Assembly: GCA_951640195.1 (NCBI GenBank)
Contig: OX621163.1
Location: forward strand, 2,480,001 to 2,544,000
Source: Porpolomopsis calyptriformis
Taxonomy: Eukaryota > Basidiomycota > Agaricomycetes > Agaricales > Hygrophoraceae
DNA: 64,000 nucleotides
Direction of reading: 5' to 3'
Numbering within the stretch: the first letter of the stretch is position 1; each line of letters starts with the position of its first letter. The position numbers and the translations under genes are program-made. Under the pieces are notes generated by a model that saw nothing but the letters and a program-made list of their open reading frames with translations, searched no databases and was not told the DNA's origin. This document shows, piece by piece, positions 1-10,972 of this stretch.

Positions 1-1174
1 CAGGTCTGGGCGTTCGAGCGTATCCGTTAATGTCCGTTCCTTTCTGACGGCTTGATAAGAGCCCCGATGGCATCTTTGTCGATGGGATATGGGGGCCGTA
101 TAAGGTTATTTCATTGACACTGGATGTGGGCTTCGAACTGGAAGTTTCGTTGTTCTTCCTCAGGATGCCGTATTTCGCGGATGGTGGATGAACGAAGGTG
201 GCCAGTCGGCGACCGGACAGGTGATGATGGACCTTTCGCATTCTGCAATTATTTATGGAAGTTTTTCTATAGCTGATCGATTTCATGATCAAGACTCACC
301 CAGCGTATGGGAATTTGGTGGAGCTCGCCAAGATGGAGCAGTCAGATATCTACACTGGTGAGTGAGTCTGTTTATCATGAAGATTACTGAGGCAGCTGTG
401 AAGCCTTGGAGAATCTGCTTGACCGATTGCAGGTAGAGAACAAGGTTGAGAGTGTCACAGAGCTCACCAAAGACATGCATCTCTATCCCGACTTACGCGG
501 TGAGGCGGGCTGATACATTCCGGGCTTTGGGCTGATGCCCACAAATACAGGAAATAGATCGCCGATCGCGGACCCGCGTATGAGAGGTTCCATTGTCGGA
601 CTGACTCTGGTACTTGTCCTCGATCTATTATTCCGTTCTTCATTAACACCACGGATGGGAAGGACGACAGCTTGTCTGACCTAGCCCGCAAATATCGCCT
701 CACGCTTGAAGCGATCGGGCTGCAGACGCGGCACATCATTGAAGAGATGAACGCGAACGGACACACCATTCGCTCGATTTATGTGTCCGGAAGCCAGACG
801 AGAAATCTCGGGTTGATGCGGCTCATGGCAAACGTATGTGGTATGCCCGTCGTTTTGCCATCGTCGCATCACTCGGGTGCTGTGGTGTTGGGCGCTGCGA
901 TGCTTGGTCGATTTGCGGCGGAGGTTGTGGCGATGATGCCTGAGGCACAAGGAGAGTGTCTGTGGAAGATAATGGTGCGTGCAAGTCATTGCGATCTGAT
1001 TAGCACTTAGAATTGCAGGTTGAAATGACACCCCCTGGAACGTTGATAACCCCTGGGACTGGTGGCAAGGAGAAGGGATTGTTGGAGGCAAAGTATAAAA
1101 TATTCAAGGAATCGATTGACATTCAGAAGCGGTGGCGGCAGGAGATCGAGGATGCATTGAAACATGGTGAATAG
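1..1174 (+). CDS. FGGY-family carbohydrate kinase, 3' part only (5' end outside window)
   Basis: This is the C-terminal part of a sugar kinase that phosphorylates a pentose or pentulose with ATP, of the YDR109C/FGGY-domain type. Spliced exons run about 60-104, 164-220, 273-361, 396 onward, and finally to 974 and 1019-1174, where TAG closes the frame. Visible family motifs, in order, are GIWGPYK, WWMNEGGQSATGQ, TKDMHLYPDLRGNRSPIADP, and the C-terminal domain segment with SGSQTRN followed by GAVVLGAAMLG. These belong to the substrate/ATP cleft of the second actin-like lobe. The first lobe lies left of the window, so the start is not visible. Intron ends are GT..AG and exons keep one frame. The gene is convergent with the ribosomal protein gene, with about 60 bases between stops. 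Family assignment is secure; the exact sugar is not. Confidence 0.85.
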
Positions 1175-1234
1175 CATGGGCATGGTAATATTGCATGAGC
1201 GCCATACAGGTTTTTGTATAACGAGATTATATAC

Positions 1235-2197
1235 TCAAACTTCCTTGACTTTGAGCGTACCCCTGAGGAGACCGGTCTAGAGTTTGGGTTAGAGGTTGTT
1301 AAGTGGGACACGAAAGGGAAAACATACCCGACGGGCGGCAATGAGGCCGACTTTCTGTCCGGGAACGGCGGAACGGGCAACTGTGGATGCTTTGCCGATA
1401 TGTTGGTGATTACCACCACCGTGAGGATGGTCAACGGGGTTCATGGCGACACCGCGAGTACGTGGCCAGCTGGAAAAGAGGGATTAAGAAATGTTGAAGG
1501 GAAGGGAATAAAGTGTACTTGTATCTCTTGGCCTTGTACTTGTAGTACGCACGGCCGGCCTTGAGCAGAGGCTTGTCGATACGGCCGCCGCCAGCGACAA
1601 TACCGATGGTGGCGCGTGAACTGCCGGGTATGGTCTTCTTGGCGCCACTTGGTAGGCGAATGCGAGTCTTGTTCTCGTCGGGTGAGTGGCCGATGACGGT
1701 AGCATAGTTGCCCGATGTGCGGGCGAGAGCGCCGCGGTCACCGATTTTTTCCTCTACATTGCAAACGATGGTGCCCTCTGGACACTGACCGACTGGGAGG
1801 ACGTTTCCGACGGCAAGGGTCGCTTTCTTACCGCAGTAGATGAAGGCGCCGGTGTGGAGTCCCTCTGTGGCGACGAAGGTCTCTGTGCGGAGTTTGTAGC
1901 GGTATGGATCGCGGAAGACGACACGAGCTAGGGGTGCACCACTGCGAACGGGATGTTGGTGTGAGGCAGAAAGGGGGGGAGGGGGGAGTACGTACCGGCC
2001 TGGGTCGTGTATGATGTCTTTTACGACGCCACGGATGTACCCGTTGCGCTCTGCAAAGTCGAGTGGGCGGAGACGGGCGGGGGACTTGTTGTGATGTGTG
2101 TGTGCTTTGAACTGGGGAAGGTGAGTTGATGCGAGGGTGTATAGAATGAACTGACGATAGCGTGTGAGCGCCTCTGTGCTCTAATAACACGACCCAT
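1235..2197 (-). CDS. RPL2: 60S ribosomal protein uL2 (L8/RPL2)
   Basis: Universal large-subunit protein uL2 of the cytosolic ribosome, which supports the peptidyl-transferase centre and subunit joining. The start [10 protein letters not shown] is the typical eukaryotic N-terminus. Downstream come [66 protein letters not shown], then [11 protein letters not shown] and the hallmark [13 protein letters not shown] loop, ending near [13 protein letters not shown]. At least four introns fit: after residue 14, after DPGR, before the Trp of WPRTRG (which needs a split Asn codon) and before TGLLRG. Length is close to the usual 250-260 residues. The 5' end faces the Q-rich SS18-like gene, and the 268-base gap between them is a probable shared promoter. 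The alternative, a mitochondrial L2, is excluded by the eukaryote-type N-terminus. Confidence 0.95.
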
Positions 2198-2465
2198 GGA
2201 TCTAAACAAGGGTCATCAGGACGGAAAGTCGACATCCGACGCAAACCCGAGACGAGACGACCATGAACATGATACAATACAACACGTCTAGTCGTTACTA
2301 CGTCGAGGACATCCACGAAGAAAGACCGTCACTCACCAACGTTGGTGTATAAGTAAAAGAGAACGAAAACGAATTAAAGTTATTAATTTTAACTCCGATT
2401 TAATAAATTGATAATCCGACAGTTCCCCACCGTTCATTTCCCCTTCCTTTTATATTCAAACAGAG

Positions 2466-5400
2466 ATGATTCACATCGATCGTCTACGCTCTGATCACAA
2501 AATCGCTAATTGGAACGATTTCTCAATCCCTTTAGACGCCCTCCTCACTCCTTCCCGTCCATCCTCTCCCCTTCTCTCTCCCCCACCGTCAACAATTCAG
2601 AATCCACTCCCTTCTCCTCCTCCACCACAACCCCACCCCGTCCTCCCTCAAGAGGAGGAGGAAGACTCCCGCCCTCCCCAGGAAGAGGAAGAGGAGGAAC
2701 CCCATGGGGACTCCCTCTCCCGGGCCTCAACCCCCCTTTCAGAGCTCACTCCCGCCCCGGACCAAGACCCCGCTCAGGACGGCCAGCATCCCAGCCCACA
2801 GCCCGATCTTCACCCTAATCAGCATCCCTCCGATAATATCGATCATCCCACGACAGACATACAGCCATCTGTCCCACACCCAATACAGGAACTGGCCGTT
2901 GCTCCATCCGAGCCCCTCATCCATTCCCATGCCACTCAACCCACTCGCCCATCACCCTCTGACCACGCTTCCATCAAGGACCCCACTCTGCCTCTCTCAA
3001 TCCCTTCTGCCCTCTCCAACTCTCCCCTCCCACTGGATCTTTCGCCCTCCCCAACCCGCCAGGTGACGGCCTCTCCCATCCCTCCTAGTGACTCCAAGGT
3101 CGTCACTATATTGGAACTGAACGCGGAACTATTAAAGTCTGTCCCCCGTCTTCACTTTCCCCCCCTCTCAACTCTCACCTCCCTTCATCTCCAGAATTTC
3201 AATCGAATTTCAATCTCGTGGCATTCCCATGAGTGATTCCAGATTTCAACAGTACGTACACCATTTCCGTCACTTCCAGTACTTACCCTCCTCCCTCCAG
3301 AATCACTATTCGTTTGCAGTCAAATTTAGCCTGGTTGGCCTCAGCTGCAGACCAAAGCCTTCAAGGGGTATGCCATTTCTCCATCCCCCGTATTCGACCC
3401 CAATTTTTACCCTTCTTTCAGAGCCACAGTAATATCGCACTCCCCATCATGGAATGTCCCACTGCAGTGGATTTGGCTCCTATGGAACGCATACAGCAAT
3501 TGTACACCGATCTCCCTTCTATATTTGCCAAAGAGATCGGTCGTAGACAACACACTCCCAACGCTCATCCCTCATCCCCACTCGGCAACTCAACCCTCAA
3601 ACGCGAACGACCCCCTGACGGTGGCGCAGAATCCTCCAACAAGCGCCGCGACACTGGAGAAAGCAAACAGCCCCCTTTGTCTTTGCCTATCAACAACTCG
3701 GCACCCCAAACCAACTTTTCCCTACCCATCACCAACGGAAATTCCCCCGCTACTCTTCCACCACCGCAATCCTCAGGTTCCGTGCCGATGACTAGGTTGC
3801 CACCTGGACTGGTACTCAATACCGCCGAGGCTCAAGCCGCAGCTTCATCTCGAGATCGAGCGAGACAACTGCAAATACGGCAGGCTATCCAGCAGCAGCA
3901 GCAGCAGCAGCAGCAACATCAGCAACATCAGCAACACCAACAACACCAGCAACATCAACAACACCAGCAACACCAGCAACACCAGCAACACCAGCAACAC
4001 CAGCAACACCAGCAACACCAGCAACAACCATCGCAACAACCACAACAACAACCATTGCAGCAACAACCACTGCAGCAGCAAGGACAAGCTCCCACGCAGA
4101 TCCTTCATCCTCCTTCCAGTGCTGCCCAGCACCAACCAATCCCTATCCAAATGCAACAAAACGCTGTCGCTGGTCCTTCAAACATCCCAATCCAGAACGC
4201 CACCACTCTTCTAGCCTCACTTGGCCCTAATGCTGCTCAACACTTCCAAATGCTCCAGAACCCGTCCCATCCATTCGTTCAATACATGGTTCAGGTTTCT
4301 CCCGGATTTTTGACCCTTCCGATCCAACAACAGCTTCAAAGAATGCAAATGGTCTACGTCAGTGCTACCATCCTACATTTCATCTTGGACCCAACTCACC
4401 CCAAATTTCCAGACCGCGTTGCAGAGTAGAAACCAACAGCAGCAAAACCAGCAAGTATCCGCTCAACAGCGACCTGCCCCTCCCATGCCCAATCCAGGCC
4501 TGTCTTCACTCCAGAACGGCGGCATGCTCAACACGCAATACCCCGTGCAGACGGCCTCCCCGAATTCCCCAGCACCGCCACAAGTTCCCTCGTTGGCACC
4601 TCAGATACACGTACAACCTCCCCAAAATGCCATGTTTTCGCCTGGGAATCCGAATCGCGATAACGCCGTGATGGACCCCCGAACGACTGGCTCGAACCAA
4701 CAGGGTTTGAACCTCAACATCCTTACACCCCAACAACGGCATATGTTACTTCTTCAACAACAGCAGCAGCTGATGGGTGCGCGTAACGGCGGGAATAATC
4801 CGAACCCCGCCGTCATGGTAAACTCTCAACAGGCCTACGTTAACGCCCAACAACAACGCATGGCACAAGTGCATGCTGGCTCACCGAATCAAATCGGGTC
4901 ACCCATGTCAATGGCAGGCAGCGATTCGTTCCCGACCCTCCGTTCCAACTCCACCGTTCCAGGCATCGCAAGAAGCACGCGATCGCCATCAGACGGCGCG
5001 CCATCGCCGATGACCCCACGGATAATGTCGAGAAGTGCCTCAATACAACAAGATGATTACCAGCGCATGCTCCAAAACCAGCAACATCAACAGCAGTCCC
5101 AGGCGCAACAGGCTAATCGTGTGATGACCGGACAACACAGCCCGACGTTCAACCCGCCGATGCAACAGGCACCATCGAATTGGCAGCAGACCTCGCTTCA
5201 ACAAGCCATGTCGCTGAACCCCGGGCAGACTTTCTACGCAATGACGCCTATGGGAGCGGCTGGGCACACCGGACCGTCGTTCACAGGGGTGCCTTCGCCT
5301 ACCAACGGCCAGGGCTGGTCGCAAGGACTGAACGGCAGTCACTATCCATTCTCACCCTCGCCGAGTGGGAACGGACAGCTTATCCACCAAGCCGAGAATG

Positions 5401-5522
5401 TTCAGACGCCACAACGTCTCTCCTCCTCGACCCCAGTCCCCCAGCCGCTGCAAAACAACAGTCCAAGTTTGGAACAAACCCTTTCTAGTGACTTTGACAT
5501 ATTTAACTGGACCCAGCAATAA
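2466..5522 (+). CDS. SS18/SSXT-type Q-rich chromatin-remodelling subunit
   Basis: Five exons fit: 2466-3136, 3195-3251, 3301-3367, 3422-4351 and 4413-5522, giving 944 residues. Across the first three junctions the splice restores ELLKISIEFQSRG, then SDSRFQQITIRLQSNLAWLA and SAAD. This matches the SSXT domain of human SS18 (L-I-R-x-I-V-E-Y-Q-x-K-G ... L-x-x-N-L-x-Y-L-A-x-x-AD). SS18 is a SWI/SNF (BAF) subunit with a Q-rich C-terminus, and here too the rest is Q/P/N-rich with a CAG/CAY tract. Role by family: nuclear, promoter-selective nucleosome remodelling. The about 215-residue Pro/Glu-rich leader before the domain is unusual, because SSXT normally sits near the N-terminus. The true start could therefore be later, or the leader lineage-specific. 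The domain match is strong; SWI/SNF membership is inferred from the family. Confidence 0.72.
3889..4030 (+). repeat. CAG/CAACAYCAG trinucleotide repeat coding poly-Q and QQH units
   Basis: About nine CAG codons are followed by many 9-base units of the form CAACACCAG or CAACATCAG, coding Gln-Gln-His or His-Gln-Gln repeats in the SS18-like protein. The strict 9-base period over about 130 bases makes this a probable length-variable locus between strains. Confidence 0.9.
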
Positions 5523-5893
5523 ACAGACAACCTTGATGTTTGTGGCGTTGGGTAACTTTCTCCTCATCCCATTCCTACCCCCCCCTTCCGCCCCCTTTAT
5601 CCCCCCCTTTATCTCATGCTTATTAGTTTGTTATTAGTTTTATCCTTCTCTCTTGGTGGGTGGAAATGACAAGTCCTTTCGCATTCTCTTTTCTTCTTTT
5701 CCTTTCTTTCTTTCTTTCTCTTTCTCTCTCTCTCTCTGACACATGCTGTGCGACTTTGGTCGATTACTTACGTGTATGTAGTGTAGAGCACTCCGGCTTG
5801 CAATCGATACACCGTTATATTCAGGCTCGCCCCGTATTTATTCTATCCGGTGTAAAATAGACGCCGTCCGCCACTTGGAATAAACCCTATACC
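5523..5893. other. Intergenic region with a C/T-rich promoter tract
   Basis: No gene is seen. Positions 5690-5740 hold a long pyrimidine stretch (TTTC, then CT dinucleotides). Such CT tracts sit just upstream of transcription starts in many fungal genes, so this is the likely core promoter of the downstream SH3 gene. Confidence 0.5.
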
Positions 5894-7197
5894 ATGGTCT
5901 TCGCCAACCTACCGCACAACGAAAAGGAGGCGTTCTTTTCATTGTTGGACGAGTGAGGGCTGCCAATCTGCCATTCCTAAGCGAACCTTACGATCTCAAC
6001 ACCATTCCCAGGTACTTTGAATCTCGACCAGAGATATTCGCACGTGTGGCAGATGCAGAGGAAGGGCCGGCGGTGTCCAGCGCCGTCTACCGTGCCCTGG
6101 CGTCTAATCCAGAGGCAACCTCCAAAGTTGTTTTCGCCGGGGTCAAGGCGGTGCCCATCGGGGGCAAGCCATCTGCTAACAACCCTTACGCCTCAGCCGT
6201 ACGTCCCCCACCACGACACCACGTAACCCGTTTTTTATTTCTTTCTTGCCATCTATACTAGGCGTCGAATCCAGATATCAGCCATGCCGTGGGCCGAGTT
6301 GCGGCCGCATCGTTAGCGTTCAATAATAATGCTAACAACAACAACAATAATAATAACCAAAATCACGCCCCGGTGGTTGGCTACCATTCGAGGAGCCAGC
6401 CTCCCCCCGCGCCCCCGCGACGATCGGCATCATCCACCTCTGCGTCGGACAAAACGGATGGGGCCGGACCGGGACTGATAACCACCCGGGTGAGTCTTCT
6501 CTTCTCTCATAACCACCCCTCCCTCCTTCCCCAATCATGATAATAATAAAAAAGGAATGGGAAGAGAGAGGGGGGGAGGCGGGGAAGAGTTGGCGCTGAC
6601 AATCCAGGGGGTGGACGGGGGGCGGGGGTTATTCCAGAAAGTCGGAAACGTGGATGTCACCTCCACCCGTAACATGTTCAACTCGTTTAAGAAGGCGCAA
6701 CCCCAAGCGCCGCCCGTCCCGTCCGCGTTTTCAGCGAAGAAAGGCGCGTTCGCGCCACCGCCCGTGAGACGCGTCGGCTCTGTCGGCGCCACCCCTGTCC
6801 TCCCGCGGCGGAGACAAGAGCAGGAAGAAGAGGAAGAGGAAGAAGAAGAAGAAGAAGAAGAAGAAGAAGAGGGTCCCGGAGGAGAATGGGCGGAAGCGCT
6901 GTACGAATATGCGAGTGGGGTGAGTTTGTGATCGAAGTAGTCTCCTCCCTCACATATACCCCCCCCCCTCCTTCCTTGCTCCCATTCTGATAGTGTGCTT
7001 CGCAGGAACCTGGAGATTTGGAACTCGAACCGAGACAGAAGATACTCATCGTTGAGCGGACCTCTGATGACTGGTATGCGTCACTCCCCCTTTTTTCAAC
7101 CTGTCTCATTTCTTATTTTTCGGTACCTGTCAGGTGGATGGGCGAGGTGGACGGACGAAGAGGTTTAGTTCCTGCTTCCTATGTCAAGGTACTATAG
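5894..7197 (+). CDS. SH3-domain adaptor protein, Csh3/Lsb type
   Basis: Six exons fit (5894-5952, 6012-6198, 6262-6489, 6638-6919, 7006-7073, 7134-7197), giving 295 residues. The N-terminus reads MVFANLPHNEKEAFFSLLDE and then YFESRPEIF, a conserved helix in fungal SH3 adaptors. The middle holds Asn and Pro runs (PPPAPPRR) and a poly-Glu block. The last about 55 residues are an SH3 domain: ALYEYAS at the start, DLELEPRQKILIVER, the paired Trp of SDDWWMGEVDGR and GLVPASYVK at the end. SH3 domains of this family bind proline motifs in actin-patch proteins such as Las17/WASP; here that role is inferred. The Glu run (about 6824-6870) comes from a GAA/GAG repeat. The start is chosen because the exon-1 splice yields the conserved N-terminus. 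Confidence 0.85.
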
Positions 7198-7673
7198 CTG
7201 CTCTCGCCGCTCGGTGTTATTCAGTTTTCTTGAGGATATCATAAATCACCTTTCCCCCTCACAAAAGGACCAACTCTTGGAACGGTCATTCTTGGCGATG
7301 TTATCGTTACGGAAGGGCAATAGCACGTTGGGATTATGTATTTATACGTGTCTAGCAATGTGGGTCTAGTTTGTACATAGGACATGTTGGTATTATATAG
7401 TTTGTTGGAAATAGTCCATAATCCTGAACATCCATTCGTACCTACGTATGAAAGGAAAATAGTCCGATTTGGATAATGGAAAAGCAAGGAGGAACGTGGT
7501 ATAGTTGCAAGTGAGGGTGGGTGTTGTGGGGTAACAGTGTCCGAGGCACCGATGAAAGATAGCGAATTGTCCATAAAAAGATGTGGAAGAAATGATTGTG
7601 TAGCTGTCGTCTGCAATTAGATCATCCATTGATATCGTCGCTCCCGAGTCCCCGAACATCGCAAGGATGAAAG
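7198..7673. other. Intergenic, 3' flanks of convergent genes
   Basis: This is the 3' region between the SH3 gene and the cyclin gene. Frames here are short and without recognisable motifs. I see no RNA gene. Confidence 0.5.
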
Positions 7674-9278
7674 TTAAGCATCCCCACCACCTCGGAACAC
7701 GCTTGACCTCGAATGTACGAGCACAAGTCTCCGCAGTGTGCTAGAGCCCCCATTCCCGTGAGCTTCCAAAGGATCGGCGATAGCAGGCGCAGGAACTTCA
7801 CCATACCGCGCCTTCAACTGTCCACCAGATTGACCAGAATCCGACGTCTTGTCCTTGTCCGGCGCTTGGCCTTTGGCAGCACCCCACATCCGACTCAAGA
7901 AATTACCAGAAACGTTTGAGCGGCCGAGCGCAAGGCTTGGCATCGTCATGCTCTGTGCAAGCTTGCCGATATGCACCCGACTCGCCTCCTCGCGCGGTTG
8001 AGGGCCAAACGACAGTGAACTCACTCGTTTTTTCGGGACCTGATGTCTCGAGATCGCGTGGTTGGCAACAAGAAACCGTTGAGTAGGGGAATGTATGATC
8101 GCCTTGTTTGTAATGGTAGCCGTAGACTTGACCGACGACGTGTCTGACGGTTTGCGGGCTCTACTGTAGCTTCTGCAAGCGTAGGAAGGCGCTTGTGATA
8201 GGATGAGCTTTCTCAACGGCTTTGCGGGTGCTTCCTCCTTGCCCGCACCCTCGTCCTCTGAGGCGAATTCAGACGAGGAAGATGAAATTTCGCCTTCATC
8301 GAGAATAGAACTGATTTCCGAACTCGATGTCGTACTGGAGCTGGTACTACTGTCAATCGGCGATGGTAGAGGCCCAGGACACCAGTCGGTTGGTTGTGAG
8401 GATGGACGAGTTGAGAGGTGAGTAGCAGACAAACGCTTCGCAAGGCTACGGACTGCCGATGCCAACGTTGAGGCGGAAGTAGGGGAGGGAGGTGGTGGTA
8501 GTTGTGGTGGAGATGATCGAAGCGTCTGTGTTTGCGCTTTTGCTCGGGCCCTGCCCGCCTTGCTCACTCTATCGATTGCCGCGGCCCTTGTAGTGGTGTC
8601 CAATTCTAGTTGAAACCTCTGGCGGACGAGTGTGATCTTTGGATCCATGAAAGGAGCAAAGTGCTTGCAGGCCTCGGACTCGTCGAAGCGAAGGTTATAC
8701 CCGAGAATAACAAGGAGCTGCTTTTCCATTAGGTTTACTTGGTATTGCTCGAAAAGGACGGCATAGTGCTGCCAATATTTGTTCTTGACAGTCGTGTCGT
8801 TGAGATATTTTGAGGCGACAATGAGGGTTGCGAGGAACACACGGTGCCGTGTACAAGGCATGCCTAACGATGTGGAATAAATGAACAAGAAGAGTATGGA
8901 AAGTGAGTGTGGCTGACCTCTGGACATGGGTGGCAACTTTGAGCGAAGACGTTGGAGGTAGATGAGGGTGGTGAGAAGGGTGGAGACGGTGACATTCATA
9001 GAGTTTACGAGGCGATATATAAAGTTCTCGAGAGAGATCAATGGTGCCTTCCTTGGCTGGCTCCTGAACTGGGGAGTGTGAGGGGGGGATTGAAGATCTC
9101 GGCCTTGTGATATATCTGGCGACTCGCCGCCGATGAAAATGGCCTGTTCTGTCTGGCGGGCGACATAAGTGATCATGTCCATGGAGACAGCGCTCTGCAT
9201 GAGGTGTAGAAAGAGGGGGTTGTGACGAGAGCAAGGGACGAGGGAAGCGGGGTGAAGATGATCTGAGTCGATGGACAT
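7674..9278 (-). CDS. Pho85-type cyclin (Pcl1/Pcl2-like)
   Basis: A cyclin of the Pho80/Pcl group, the regulatory partner of a Pho85/CDK5-type kinase in cell-cycle, polarity or nutrient signalling. The start is set at MSIDSDHLHPASL. The cyclin box follows: FIYRLVNSMNVTVSTLL, IYLQRLR, then after a 54-base intron (8864-8917) CTRHRVFLATLIVASKYLND and NKYWQHYAVLF, ending NLMEKQLLVILGYNLRF, which are the diagnostic helices. The C-terminal half is Ser/Pro-rich and low complexity. The reading frame continues upstream of the chosen ATG, but there it codes an unconserved hydrophobic stretch and is read as 5' leader. The protein is about 515 residues. The exact Pcl subtype cannot be decided. Confidence 0.85.
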   Translation of the reverse strand: MSIDSDHLHPASLVPCSRHNPLFLHLMQSAVSMDMITYVARQTEQAIFIGGESPDISQGRDLQSPPHTPQFRSQPRKAPLISLENFIYRLVNSMNVTVSTLLTTLIYLQRLRSKLPPMSRGQPHSLSILFLFIYSTSLGMPCTRHRVFLATLIVASKYLNDTTVKNKYWQHYAVLFEQYQVNLMEKQLLVILGYNLRFDESEACKHFAPFMDPKITLVRQRFQLELDTTTRAAAIDRVSKAGRARAKAQTQTLRSSPPQLPPPPSPTSASTLASAVRSLAKRLSATHLSTRPSSQPTDWCPGPLPSPIDSSTSSSTTSSSEISSILDEGEISSSSSEFASEDEGAGKEEAPAKPLRKLILSQAPSYACRSYSRARKPSDTSSVKSTATITNKAIIHSPTQRFLVANHAISRHQVPKKRVSSLSFGPQPREEASRVHIGKLAQSMTMPSLALGRSNVSGNFLSRMWGAAKGQAPDKDKTSDSGQSGGQLKARYGEVPAPAIADPLEAHGNGGSSTLRRLVLVHSRSSVFRGGGDA

Positions 9279-9665
9279 TTGAAGGAGAGTGGGATGGTCT
9301 AGAGACTGTATGGCTTTTGGGGATACCCGTCGAGGGACAAAATAACGAAGAAGAAAAAATATAGAACAAGAAAAAAAGGAAACAACCAGCGTGAAAACGA
9401 GAACGGGGTTGGCTTTTGAATGTAGGCGAACAAACAAATAGCGCGTCGCGTTCCAGAAATCTGAAATGTTTTTTTTTATATAAGTGGGAGGGGGATTCAG
9501 GAACATACGCTAAAGGACGCACTTTATATGGTGCCATATCGGCTGACGTCCGCTGTCTGGCTCCGAGCGATATACGGAATCCGTCCATCCTCGAGGAACA
9601 CGTCCAAGTCGAGGCTGACATCCGCCACAATTTCATCACGTGAGTTCATTCACTTATATCACGTG
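9279..9665. promoter_or_regulatory. Divergent promoter region, cyclin (-) / nucleotide-sugar transporter (+)
   Basis: This gap separates two genes transcribed apart. It carries an A/T run near 9355-9375, a CGT-containing TGACGTCC site near 9543 and two E-box palindromes listed separately. No coding potential is recognised. Confidence 0.45.
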
Positions 9666-9666
9666 A
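9636..9666. promoter_or_regulatory. Pair of TCACGTGA E-box palindromes at the transporter start
   Basis: The palindrome TCACGTGA occurs at 9636-9643 and again at 9659-9666. The last base of the second copy is the A of the transporter ATG. CACGTG is the binding site of bHLH factors of the Cbf1/Pho4/USF class. Two identical 8-mers 23 bases apart suggest a functional site; binding is inferred. Confidence 0.4.
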
Positions 9667-10805
9667 TGCTTTCCTTCCTCCTCGTCTTTGGTGGCTGTTG
9701 CAGGTGAGCGCGCGAGAGGGCGAGAACCGTTCCAGAGGACTAACTGGTCGCAGCAATGCTATCACTCTAGAACAAATCACTTCAGATTATCCAACCTCAG
9801 GTCCACTCATCACCTTTATCCAGTTTTTCTTCATATCAATCCACGGCGTCCTCGATCACATCACTTTCCGCTTCCCTATACCCCTCCTCAAACCTACCAG
9901 GATACCCGTCAGATCTTATTTCCTTCAAGTCGTTCTCTTCTACTTCATATCTTCCTTGAATAATGCTGCTTTTGGATACCACATTCCTATGGCCGTCCAT
10001 ATCATTTTCCGCAGCGGTGGTCTAATCGTCAGTATCACCTTGGATTGGCTGCTTGCCGGAAAAAGGTACCTAGCCATATCAATATGCCTGTGGCACAATT
10101 CACACCCTCGTCAGATACACAACAACCCAAACGCTTTCCGTTATGACTGTCATGTTAGGCGTCGTCCTCACGACATTATCCGCATCCACACCCGAGTCAC
10201 ATCCACCCCCGCAGTCCAGTATACAACACCACGCATATTCTAAAGGCATAGCCATCCTTACCCTTGCCCTTCTACTCTCGGGCTTTCTCGGTTTAATACA
10301 AGACAAAACTTACGCCCGGTCCCATGCTACCCCCCAATTGGCCAACGACCATCAAACGCATCCATGGAAAGAATCCATGTTCTACCTTCATTTCCTCGCC
10401 CTCCCTATGTTCTTCTTCGTCCGAAACGACATCGTTGCCCAGCTCAACATCATCAACTCAGGTCCTTTGACTCGCATCTCCCCCCCACCTTTCCTATCCG
10501 CCCTTCCACTCACTCCCCTCACCTTCCCGAGCGCCTACATCCCCCTCCTCCTCAACACATTCACCCAACTAATCTGCGTCGCAGGCGTCCATCGCCTCAC
10601 CACACGCGCCTCCTCTCTAACCGTCACTCTCATTCTCGCCGTCCGCAAAGCAACCAGCTTTCTCATCAGCGTCCTTTGGTTGCGCCGCGCTCATCCACCG
10701 AAAATGATGTGGGTTGGCGCGGCCTTGGTTATGGTTGGTACCATCGGGTATTCTTTTGGCTCTCGGCAGGAGGTCGTCAAGGACAATAAAGATAAAACTG
10801 ACTAG
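9666..10805 (+). CDS. UDP-N-acetylglucosamine/UDP-sugar transporter, UAA family (YEA4/SLC35B4-like)
   Basis: A Golgi/ER membrane antiporter that exchanges lumenal UMP for a UDP-sugar, supplying glycosylation or chitin precursors. Three exons fit: 9666-9703, 9754-10065 and 10115-10805, giving 346 residues. Splicing the first intron yields MLSFLLVFGGCCSNAITLEQ, the family N-terminus in which the first transmembrane helix ends with CCSNA. Later come LITFIQFFFISIHG, SLNNAAFGYHIPMAVHIIFRSGG, GVVLTTL, LTVTLILAVRKATSFLISV and an ending MWVGAALVMVGTIGYSFG. These are standard UAA signatures. About ten hydrophobic helices are predicted. YEA4 versus other UAA members (HUT1-like) cannot be fully separated, but the charged residues and the IIFRSGG motif favour YEA4/SLC35B4. 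Confidence 0.85.
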
Positions 10806-10972
10806 AACTGAAATGTATGCTAGATAGAGCTCTTCCCCACATAGAATGTAAACAGTCTACCCTTGCCCAATTTACTTGATGTTGGACATTCTTAATTCTC
10901 CGTTACAAATGATGGCCGAAACTCTCAAATAATCTCAGACAGAATAAACATCGAACGGAGTATATACAGCGG

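Noticed and set aside
3918..4030. 9-base repeats suggesting a CRISPR-like array
   Set aside because: Units are contiguous, in frame and without spacers; this is a coding microsatellite in a eukaryote.
3845..4159. Minus-strand frame of Leu/Val repeats resembling a membrane protein
   Set aside because: It is the antisense of the CAG/CAACACCAG repeat; hydrophobic repeats arise automatically from Gln/His codons.
9279..9506. N-terminal extension of the cyclin frame with a hydrophobic segment
   Set aside because: The extension is unconserved and lies in the promoter side; the ATG at 9278 begins a better fit. The hydrophobic run is A/T-rich leader sequence.
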